In this document: piece by piece, positions 1-6,430 of the stretch
Layout of the letters: each line of letters opens with the position of its first letter
How positions within the stretch are numbered: position 1 is the stretch's first letter
From: CBDCIS01 sp965217565
Lineage (GTDB): Bacteria > Chloroflexota > Dehalococcoidia > Lucifugimonadales > CATOSD01
Length of the DNA stretch: 23,126 nucleotides
Direction: 5' to 3'
Assembly: GCA_965217565.1 (NCBI GenBank)
Contig: CBDCIS010000007.1
Location: forward strand, 1 to 23,126
The notes under the pieces: generated by a model
The model's database searches: none
What the model was told of the DNA's origin: nothing
What the model saw: the letters and a program-made list of their open reading frames with translations, nothing else
Translations under genes and position numbers: made by a program

Positions 1-18
1 ACGCACCGTCACCCCCAT

Positions 19-69
19 CCCCGTATCGAGTACGGGGCAGGCTCTGACCTTCCCCGTCAAGGGGGAAGG
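19..69. repeat. Double hairpin intergenic repeat downstream of NIPSNAP gene
   Basis: Two perfect inverted repeats lie side by side. CCCCGTA (19-25) pairs with TACGGGG (31-37) across a 5-nt loop, and CCTTCCCC (48-55) pairs with GGGGAAGG (62-69) across a 6-nt loop. They follow the stop of the minus-strand NIPSNAP gene, so they may end or stabilise its transcript, but no T-run follows, so this is not a classical terminator. The stretch between them (AGAGCCTGCCC on the minus strand) is shared with the 25-bp insertion in the transposase at 12840-12864. That suggests a dispersed palindromic repeat family, which is an inference. Confidence 0.6.
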
Positions 70-73
70 GACA

Positions 74-400
74 TTACTGGAGCGGCGAGAAGTCCGTGGG
101 CGCCCACAGGGCGTTGGTGATGCGCGTGGTCAGCGCGCCATCCACCTCGGACTCGGCCCGCACCCGCTGCCACTCTGGATCGTCGCGGAACGCCGCCCAC
201 GCCCGCTCTCGCTGCCCCTCGTCCTCGAACGCCACGATGTATATCAGCTTGTCGTTCCAGTCTCCGACGCTGGCCGTCCAGTAGCCCACGTTCTTGATGC
301 CGTGGCGCTCGAAAATCTCCAGCGTGTGGTCTCGGAACCGCGCCTTGCAGCGCCGCCATCTTCCAGGGGCCGCTTCGTAAACCCTGAGCTCGTATATCAT
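74..400 (-). CDS. NIPSNAP family protein
   Basis: A small protein of 108 residues, the usual size of a single NIPSNAP domain (dimeric ferredoxin-like alpha/beta barrel). The opening MIYELRVYEAAPG, the central RHGIKNVGYWT with LIYIVAFED, and the C-terminal WAAF-DDPEW block are typical of the family. Its biochemical role is generally unknown; some relatives are monooxygenase-like or stress-related. Two ATG codons occur in tandem (403 and 400). The Shine-Dalgarno AGGAGG (about 406-411) sits 5 nt from the ATG at 400 but only 2 nt from the one at 403, so 400 is preferred. It is the last gene of a minus-strand cluster, 25 nt after surE. Confidence 0.85.
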   Translation of the reverse strand: MIYELRVYEAAPGRWRRCKARFRDHTLEIFERHGIKNVGYWTASVGDWNDKLIYIVAFEDEGQRERAWAAFRDDPEWQRVRAESEVDGALTTRITNALWAPTDFSPLQ

Positions 401-424
401 CATGCCCTCCTGCCGGTCAAACTA

Positions 425-1207
425 TTATCTCGACTTGAGCTGCTCGGTAAGTCCCTGCGCAATCGATTCGAACACCGTGTCCGGGGTTCCATTGGAGAAC
501 ACCAGGTCCACCGGCGTAATCGAGATGCGCTTGTTGCGCACCGCCCACCGGTCCGTGCCTTCGGCCGGCTGATTGTTTATCGATCGGTTGTGGCGAATCC
601 AGAAGAACTCGCGCCGTCCGTCGCCACCGCGTTCCACGTTTTCCAGGAAGGCCTTGGGCCCCAGGCGCGTAAGCTGCACCATTTCAATTTCATCGAGGCC
701 GACGGACGGCAGATTCACGTTCAGCAGCAGCGGCGCAGGCATGGGGCTGGCCAGCACCGCCTGTCCCAGCGCGTGGGTGATCCAGGCGGCAGCGTCGTAG
801 CGCGGGCTCGTGAGCGACGCGACCGAGACGGCGATGGAAGGTATGTTGCGGAAGTAGCCGTGGAACGCGCCGCCGACCGTGCCGGAGTTTATGACGTCCA
901 ACCCGAAGTTCGCCCCCTGGTTGATGCCCGACACCACCAGGTCGAATGGCTCCTTCACCAGCGCCTCCGTTGCCAGTATCACGCAGTCGCCCGGCGTGCC
1001 CTGCACCGAGTACGCCTTAACGCCCTCGACAGGCGAGGCGACTTCGGCGGCCCGCAGTATCGTAGTAAGCGTCATCGCCGCGCCTATGCCGCTCAGGTCG
1101 CGGTCCGGCGCGACAACCGTCAACTCGCCCAGTTCGTTCAGCGCCTCGGCGGCGCTCCACAGGCCCGGCGCATTTATGCCGTCATCGTTCGTCAGCAGTA
1201 TTCTCAA
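425..1207 (-). CDS. surE: 5'/3'-nucleotidase SurE
   Basis: SurE is a metal-dependent phosphatase that removes phosphate from nucleoside 5'- and 3'-monophosphates and acts in stationary-phase survival and nucleotide salvage. The protein has 260 residues, normal for the family. The metal-binding LLTNDDG lies at residues 4-10, followed by VVAPDRDLSG, the QGTPGDCV block, and the VVSGINQGANFG loop with the conserved Asn and a downstream SGTVGGA. The reading frame stays open far upstream, but homology starts at a TTG (1207) preceded by AGAGAGGA at good spacing, so that start is used. If the upstream DUF2520 gene is read with its repaired end, the two genes overlap by 26 nt, indicating translational coupling. 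No break is visible. Confidence 0.93.
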   Translation of the reverse strand: MRILLTNDDGINAPGLWSAAEALNELGELTVVAPDRDLSGIGAAMTLTTILRAAEVASPVEGVKAYSVQGTPGDCVILATEALVKEPFDLVVSGINQGANFGLDVINSGTVGGAFHGYFRNIPSIAVSVASLTSPRYDAAAWITHALGQAVLASPMPAPLLLNVNLPSVGLDEIEMVQLTRLGPKAFLENVERGGDGRREFFWIRHNRSINNQPAEGTDRWAVRNKRISITPVDLVFSNGTPDTVFESIAQGLTEQLKSR

Positions 1208-2101
1208 TCTGCGGTCCTCTCTTATATCGCTCCACCAGCACGCGAATCTCCTCGGCCCTGTCCGCCGCTGAGCGTGCCCTTCTCCACCGAGAAAGGCAAC
1301 CCCGCCAGCGCGAGCTCGCAGTAAAGCGGCAGCACGTCCGGCGCGCGTTCGCTGAGCGCCTCCAGATGCTTTCTCACCGTGCCCACGTCGCCGCGCGCGT
1401 AAGGTCCGGCTACCGCGCCGGGCAGCCCCGACGATGCCAGGTTGACGGACACCTGCCGCATCATCGGCATGAGCGCCCGAATGCCGTCGGCGCGCGTGTA
1501 GCCCAGCTCCTCCCACAGCGTCGCCGTTGCCGCGCCCAGCGTGGTGAGCAGGCCGCCCATCATCACGCCCGTGAGGTGGTACAGCGGCTTGTCCTCAGCC
1601 CTCACGAATATGGGGTTCGCTCCCAGGTCGCTCGCCATGCCGCTCAGAAAGTCGCGCATGTCGGCGCCGCCCTCGATGCCGAACGTAATGCCCCGAATGC
1701 TCTTGGACCCGTTCTCGATCGACGACACCGCCTGGAAGCGGATGAAAGGCACCCGGGACGGCCCCCTGCGCGGCGGCCGCGTCGAGGGCGTCGAGCGATG
1801 CCGCGCCCGAGCAATGGACCACGCCCTGCCCGGCGCGCCAAATCACGGATCCTGCCACCGCCGGTATCGCGTCGTCCGGCGTGGTCAGAAACACGAAGTC
1901 GGCGGCGTCCGCCGCCTGCTGGGGCGTTTCGTAGGCCACGCACCCTTCGGCCCAGCGCGCCAATTCCCGGGCCGACGCGAACGTCCGGCTGGCGGACGCC
2001 GTGACGCTGTAGCCGGCACGACTGAGCGCCGCCGCCAGCGAGCCGCCGACCACGCCGGCCCCGACGAAGGCCAGCCGCGTGTCCCGCTTAGACCACGCCA
2101 C
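1182..2101 (-). pseudogene. Rossmann-like/DUF2520 oxidoreductase, frameshifted twice as written
   Basis: The N-terminal half has an NAD(P)-binding Rossmann fold: LAFVGAGVVGGSLAAAL near residues 9-25, then FLTTPDDAIPAV and VVHCSGA. The next half is the helical DUF2520 domain (HLTGVMMGGLLTTLGAATATLWEELG). These halves lie in different frames. After GAFHPL the family expects QxF/QA, and the other frame supplies QAVSSIENG; one extra C (GG at 1734-1735 on the plus strand) explains the jump. Near the end, removing one C at 1265-1266 turns an atypical tail into SADRAEEIRVLVERYKR and moves the stop from 1222 to 1182. The start is GTG at 2101, overlapping the stop of the P1 peptidase. Its substrate is unknown. 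I read this as one gene with two +1 errors or recent mutations; without repair it would be two fragments (1595-2101 and 1222-1752). Confidence 0.82.
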
Positions 2102-3074
2102 TGACGCCCAGCTCCCCGACGCCCGGCACGCCGCCCAGTCCGCTCGCGGCGCGCACGCCGCTGGCGATAGCCCTGGCGGTGCACAGCGCGACCGCCGCGC
2201 AGAGCCGATACATGTCCGGCGCGCCCTCCGCGGTACCGGTGGCCAGCGCGAACATGGTGTCGCCGTCGCTCATCGTGTGAGCCGGCCTCACCGCCAGGGC
2301 CAAGCCGTCGTGCGCGACCGACGCGAGCTTGTTGGCCTGTTCCTTGTTGAGCCGCGCGTTGGTAGCCACCACGCCTATGGTGGTGTTGGTGGCGGCTGGC
2401 GGCGGCTGGCGGCTGTAGCCGGGCGTGGTTATCAGCGATAGCGACTCGAGCATGGTGACACCGTCGTCGGCCCGAGGGCCCGCCACGAGGCCGCCGGTGT
2501 CGACGTCGTAGACTCCGCCGACGGCGTTCACTGCGACGACAGCGCCGGCAATCACGCCGCCGCCCAGGTCCAGGCTCGAGTTGCCGATGCCGCCCTTGAT
2601 GGAGCGCGGCTGCCCCAGCGCCTTCGCCACTGTCGCGCCGGTGCCCGCGCCGACGCTGCCCTCGGCCACGCGCCCGGACGTCGCGCGCAGGCAGGCCGCG
2701 TAGCCGTCGTCCGGGCCAGGCCGGATGCGGTGCGTAATCAGCCGCAGGTCGAAGAGGATAGCCGCCGGCACTATGGGCACCACGATGCCCTCGCCCGCGG
2801 GGTATCCCACGCCGCGCTCCTCCAGGTAGCGCACCACGCCCGCGGCCGCGTTCAGCCCGAACGCGCTGCCGCCGCTCAGCAGCACGGCCTGCGCCTCACT
2901 GACGTTGTTCATTGGACGCAACAGGTCCGTCTCGCGGGTACCGGGGGACGATCCGCGAACGTCCACGCCGCCCACGGCGCCCCCCTCGCACAGCACCACC
3001 GTGCAGCCAGTGGCGGCATCCGCGTTGGTATAGTGCCCGACCCGAATGCCGGGAACGTCGGTTATGTCATTCAT
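2088..3074 (-). CDS. P1 family peptidase (DmpA/NylC-like, S58)
   Basis: This 328-residue protein belongs to the N-terminal-nucleophile peptidase family that includes DmpA aminopeptidase and NylC nylon-oligomer hydrolase. The opening ITDVPGIRVGHYT, the GSSPGTRETD and LLSGGSAFGLNAAAGV blocks, GIVVPIVPAAILFDL and the C-terminal HTMSDGDTMFALATG are characteristic. Members cut themselves before a Thr or Ser; here the expected site is N230/T231 within AATNTTIGVVATNA. This would give alpha and beta chains, with Thr231 as the likely nucleophile (known of the family, not shown here). The ATG at 3074 is preceded by GAGGAG at rather long spacing. The stop overlaps the GTG start of the DUF2520 gene by 14 nt, so the two are probably coupled. 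The natural substrate cannot be read from sequence. Confidence 0.92.
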   Translation of the reverse strand: MNDITDVPGIRVGHYTNADAATGCTVVLCEGGAVGGVDVRGSSPGTRETDLLRPMNNVSEAQAVLLSGGSAFGLNAAAGVVRYLEERGVGYPAGEGIVVPIVPAAILFDLRLITHRIRPGPDDGYAACLRATSGRVAEGSVGAGTGATVAKALGQPRSIKGGIGNSSLDLGGGVIAGAVVAVNAVGGVYDVDTGGLVAGPRADDGVTMLESLSLITTPGYSRQPPPAATNTTIGVVATNARLNKEQANKLASVAHDGLALAVRPAHTMSDGDTMFALATGTAEGAPDMYRLCAAVALCTARAIASGVRAASGLGGVPGVGELGVSGVV

Positions 3075-3333
3075 AAGTTCGGTTCAATCTCCTCAAGAAT
3101 CGCCCTCTTGACGCTCCCAACGTATCAGCCCCGCGTCTGTCTTGACCGATGGCGGCCGATCTGTCCACGCTCCACGACAGATTACACCCGGAGGATCGTT
3201 TATCAGGCTAATTCATCAAACCTTAATATCGCAAATTGCTATTAAGGTTTGGCGGCTAACGCTTAATAAGGACTCTGTGATAAGTCAAACGCCGGGTTGC
3301 GCCCAGCCCGACCCTTACGCGCGGAAGCCCCGG
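3075..3333. other. Intergenic region between ACT gene and P1 peptidase gene
   Basis: No coding gene is supported in these 259 bases. The part nearest the peptidase gene would hold its promoter, but no convincing -35/-10 pair was found. The middle is unusually A+T-rich for this neighbourhood and carries the perfect inverted repeat listed separately. Confidence 0.5.
3218..3250. repeat. Perfect 10-bp inverted repeat in A+T-rich intergenic DNA
   Basis: AAACCTTAAT (3218-3227) is the exact reverse complement of ATTAAGGTTT (3241-3250), separated by 13 nt. It lies between the end of the ACT gene and the start of the P1 peptidase gene, 144 bp upstream of the latter. The A+T-rich arms stand out in G+C-rich DNA. 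It could be a regulator's operator or a weak terminator of the decarboxylase-ACT transcript, because the outgoing arm ends in TTT on the minus strand. Neither role is proven. Confidence 0.6.
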
Positions 3334-3728
3334 CTAGATGATGCTGCCGGGGTCGACCAGCGACTCGGGCCTTCACGCGGTCGTCGGTGGAAACGGCGAT
3401 GGTGGTATGGCCCTCGCGTCGGTCGAGGATGTGCAGGGTCTGTATGTTGACTCCGGCTTCCTTGAACCGCTCGGCGACCCTGGCGAGGGCCCCGGGTTCG
3501 TCGCGCAGGCTCAGCATCAGCGAGTCGTCCACGGCAGCCTTGAAGTCGGCGTCGGTCAGCACACGCAGCGCGCTGTCGTCGTCGTCCGTGGTGAGCGTGA
3601 TGATGCCCTTGTCGCCGAGGGCCTTCGCGCTTATGGTTTCGATGTTGATGTCGGCGTCGGCCAGCGCTCGGCTGATGTCCGCGATGACGCCGACTTCGTT
3701 TCTTGCCAATTATCACAATCCTGGTCAT
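3334..3728 (-). pseudogene. Tandem ACT-domain protein, frameshifted twice as written
   Basis: ACT domains bind small ligands, usually amino acids, and regulate metabolic enzymes. Repaired, the protein has 130 residues with two ACT units: residues 1-65 (MTRIVIIGKNEVGVIADIS, then ALADADINIETISAKAL) and about 68-130 (SLRDEPGALARVAERFKEAGVNI). The start is ATG at 3728 with GGAGGAG 7-8 nt upstream. One extra A in the run at 3699-3701 throws the frame after eight residues. One extra base at 3367-3369 replaces the expected VKAESLVDPGSII end with a run-on to 3263. Without repair only an internal frame (3263-3709) is seen. It follows the decarboxylase stop by 32 nt, so the pair is probably one transcript. 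The ligand is unknown; histidine or another amino acid is a natural guess from its neighbour. Confidence 0.8.
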
Positions 3729-3760
3729 TCGGGTCTCCTCCCGTGCGCGGGCCGTGCCCG

Positions 3761-4856
3761 CTAGCTGAGGCAGTCGTCCACGACCGCGTCGATCTTTTCG
3801 CGGGGTCACGTTTGGCATCGCAATCAGATGGGCTATGTCTTCGAAGGGAGCCAGAGCCCACTTGCTGACGACTTCCGCAGATGGGCGGGGGAACACCACG
3901 GTCACCGAGTTCCTGTTGCGCCAGGCCGGCATGCCACTGTCGTTGAAGCGGGTTACTCCGTACTCGGCGGTCTCGAGGCACCTGCCGACAATGCGCCTGT
4001 AGCCTTCCAGTCCGTGCTTCTGGAAGGCGTACCACATGATGAGCGGGGCCAGGGCGCTGCGCGAGCCGGTGAGGGTGGTGTCGAGCACGCCGACGTATTC
4101 GACCGAACGGGCGACGCGCGCCACGTACTCGCGCTTCGTGAGCGCGACGCCGCACGGCACGGGCGAGCCGATCATCTTGTGGCCGCTGATGGCCAGGCTG
4201 TCGATGCCGGCGTCGAATCCATAGGCCTGTGGGTCGTCCACGAAGGGCAGGATCATACCGCTCAGCGCCGCATCGGCATGGATGTAGCGCCGGTTGACCG
4301 CGAGGTCGTCCAGCATGTCCCGCACCCTGCTCACGTCGTCCACGGCGCCCTTCATGGTGGTGCCGACGTTGACGACGATTATGGCGGGCACGTCGCGATT
4401 GACCCGCACTGCCTCGTACAGGTCATCGTAGTCCACCTCGCCGCTGTCCTGGCTCTTGACCATTATGTTGCGCGCGTTGAGAAGACTCATTATCTTCACG
4501 ACGCTGTAGTGAGTATCCTCGGAGTAGTAGACGATGCCGTCGGGAAAGAGGGCGCGCGCCAGATACAGGCCGTACATGTTCCCCTCGGTGCCCCCGGAGG
4601 TGACGTAGCCCCAGGAGTTGTCGCGCGGAATGTGCATGAGGTCGGAGAAGATGCCGATGACTTCGCGCTCGAACTCGTGGGTGTTCATGTTGAAGTTGCT
4701 CTCGTGGAAGGGGTCGCCCACGTTGTTGATGCTGAATTCCATGAAGGGCAGCAGCTCGGAATAGTCGAAGTCCTGGTTGACAGGGTAACCCACGCTGCGG
4801 GTCGACAGGTTTTCCATCTTGGCGTACAGGGCCTGCAGTCGTTCCTCAGTGGTCAT
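3761..4856 (-). CDS. hdc: PLP-dependent histidine-decarboxylase-like enzyme (frameshift near 3' end)
   Basis: This is a group II pyridoxal-phosphate decarboxylase most like bacterial histidine decarboxylases, which turn histidine into histamine and CO2. Recognisable blocks are GYPVNQDFDYSELLPFMEF (residues 23-41), SWGYVTSGGTEGNMYG (81-96), DTHYS with the PLP-stacking His116, HADAALSGMILPFVDD (193-208) and SGHKMIGSPVPCG with the Schiff-base Lys227. The ATG at 4856 has GGAGG 5 nt upstream; an upstream in-frame ATG at 4904 lies within the predicted -10 element. One extra base in the run at 3802-3805 shifts the last 15 residues. Removing it restores VTREKIDAVVDDCLS and a stop at 3761 (364 residues), whereas as written the frame runs on to 3315. 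Substrate specificity for histidine is inferred from overall similarity; another aromatic or amino acid is possible. Confidence 0.85.
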
Positions 4857-4899
4857 GTGCGCCTCCGTTCGGGAGCTAAACGGCTTGGCTTGAGCACAA

Positions 4900-4908
4900 A
4901 TCATACCA
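4900..4908 (-). promoter_or_regulatory. Extended -10 promoter of the decarboxylase-ACT unit
   Basis: On the minus strand TGG-TATGAT forms an extended -10 element (TGn plus a near-consensus hexamer). It would start transcription near 4893, leaving a leader of roughly 37 nt before the ATG at 4856. No good -35 hexamer is seen at 17 nt, which is common for extended -10 promoters. Confidence 0.45.
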
Positions 4909-4963
4909 CAGTCCGGCCGAATCTCACCCGCCGGCCTTGCACCGCCCGCCCGACCCGGCGCGG

Positions 4964-4992
4964 TTGCCTACATCCCACCAAGCAAGTACAAT
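4964..4992 (+). promoter_or_regulatory. Candidate sigma-70-type promoter of rex
   Basis: TTGCCT (4964-4969) and TACAAT (4987-4992) are separated by exactly 17 nt. This places a start site near 4999 and gives a leader of about 78 nt before the rex ATG. No TTGTGAA-N-TTCACAA-like Rex box was seen overlapping it, so autoregulation is not supported here. Confidence 0.55.
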
Positions 4993-5076
4993 TGCGCCGA
5001 ATCACTCTCGCCGCCGCGCCGGCGCGGAATTGGCGGAGGGGTGGAGGACGGCGTTGGCCTCCCGTAGACTGTTCTC

Positions 5077-5728
5077 ATGAATTCAGCCGAAGCCCCCGAA
5101 GTAGTCGTTATCAGGCTGCCCATGTACGTGCGAGCCTTGACGCAGCTTCTTAACGAGGGCATTTCCGTAGTGAGTTCGCAACAGCTCGGCCACAGATTGC
5201 AGATGACTCCCGCCCAGATCAGGAAGGACCTCAGCTATTTCGGCAGGTTCGGCAAACAGGGCAGGGGCTACGACGTGCACTTTCTGCTGGAGGAGCTGCG
5301 ACAGATTCTCGGCCTGAACCAGGAGTGGGACGCCTGCCTCGTTGGCGTAGGCAGGCTGGGACGGGCCATCATAAACTACCCGGGTTTCGCGCCGGAAGGG
5401 TTTAGAATGCGCGCGGTGTTCGACAGCGACTCGCGCCAGGTGGGCGGAGTGGTTGGCGGCCTGCGCGTTCAGCCCATGTCGGCGCTCAGCGAGGTGGTCG
5501 AGCGCGACAACATAGCCATCGGCATCGTGGCGGTGCCCGCCGCCGAAGCGCAGTCGGTGATCGATCAGCTCATCGACAGCGGCGTCCAGGGCATTCTCAA
5601 CTACGCGCCCATAGCCCCGCAGGTGTCGATGCACGTTGTGATTCGCAACATAGATCCCGTGCTGGCGCTGCAGTCGATGACGTTCTACCTGCGCGAGCTG
5701 GGACTGAGCCTGGTAGGCAAGTTGCTGA
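5077..5728 (+). CDS. rex: Redox-sensing transcriptional repressor Rex (stop lost by frameshift as written)
   Basis: Rex senses the NADH/NAD+ ratio and represses fermentation and respiration genes when NADH is low. The N-terminal winged helix contains VVSSQQLGHRLQMTPAQIRKDLSYFG (residues 31-56) and the family signature FGRFGKQGRGYDV. The Rossmann domain contains ACLVGVGRLGRAIINY (86-101), and the C-terminal swapped helix contains DPVLALQSMTFYL (193-205). As written the frame runs on to 6174, through DNA antisense to the M28 gene. Removing one G of the pair at 5716-5717 gives a TGA at 5726-5728 and a 216-residue protein of normal Rex length. The same correction gives the converging M28 gene a sensible stop. 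There is no clear Shine-Dalgarno before ATG 5077. The gene is divergent from the decarboxylase, so Rex could influence it, but no operator was identified. Confidence 0.93.
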
Positions 5729-6430
5729 ATTATCCCCAGCGCAAAGGATGCCGCGACCGACAAAGCATAGGGCTCTACCCGCTCCATTATGTCCTCTGTA
5801 GAGTTGATGTGAACGAGGCTGTCGGCATAAATGAACAGCGAGTCCACGCCAGCCGCGAGGAAAGGCGTATGGTCGGAGCCAAGCGACTTGTCGCGGCCAA
5901 GCGACTCGTCGCCGCTATAGCGCACAATGGCAGGGGAGACCTTGTTCGCTACACTCAGCGGGCCCTCGGAGCCGGTAACCGTAATGCCCCCCAGGCCCAC
6001 CGAGTCCAGGTTTATCATCACCGCAATGCGCGACCTCTCTTCAGGCGTCAGTTCCCGGACGTAGTGATAACTACCGTTCAGCCCCGTCTCCTCTGCGCCG
6101 AACAGCACGAACCGCAGATCGAAGGGCAACTCGTCGTCGGCCAGTTCCTCCGCCAGTACCGAGACCACCGCTAGACCGCTGCCGTTGTCGTTGGCCCCCT
6201 GCGTGGACGGCACCGTGTCCAGATGCGCGCCAATCACCACCACCCGGTCGTCGTCCAGGTCGTTGTTGAGCTGGGCGATGACGTTCCTCGACGGCGCCGC
6301 GTCCTGGGCCAACGCGGTCAGATCCACCTCGACGTCCCTTCCGAACCTCAACCCGTCGACCAGCCTGAGCCCCTGGTTTCTGGTTATCCCGATAGCGGGA
6401 ATCGACGCGCTCTGGAGCATCTGATACCGG
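5685..6430 (-). pseudogene. M28 family metallopeptidase, 5' part removed by element insertion
   Basis: M28 enzymes are di-zinc aminopeptidases, often secreted. The visible part holds the end of the inserted PA domain (SIPAIGITRNQGLRLVDGL) and most of the catalytic domain: VVVIGAHLDTVPSTQGANDNGSG with the first zinc His and bridging Asp, FVLFGAEETGLNGS with the catalytic Glu pair, MINLDSVG, and SDHTPFLAAG with a final VHINSTEDIM zinc-His block. The signal peptide and the first half of the gene are missing. At about 6420-6430 homology stops and the serine recombinase 3' end begins. As written the frame runs to 5083 antisense to rex; removing one base at 5716-5717 gives a stop at 5685, so the two genes would overlap tail to tail by 44 bp. 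The missing 5' half should lie beyond the far end of the element, right of this window. Confidence 0.82.

Noticed and set aside
302..1324. 340-residue plus-strand open frame opposite surE and the DUF2520 gene
   Set aside because: Antisense shadow in G+C-rich DNA; no domain, Arg/His-rich composition, and the opposite strand carries clear surE.
3828..5153. 441-residue plus-strand open frame opposite the decarboxylase
   Set aside because: Antisense shadow (His/Val/Gly-rich); the decarboxylase on the minus strand has all its active-site motifs and codon use.
5729..6174. Possible C-terminal extension of Rex
   Set aside because: It is the antisense of conserved M28 peptidase sequence, and one base removal ends Rex at its usual length.
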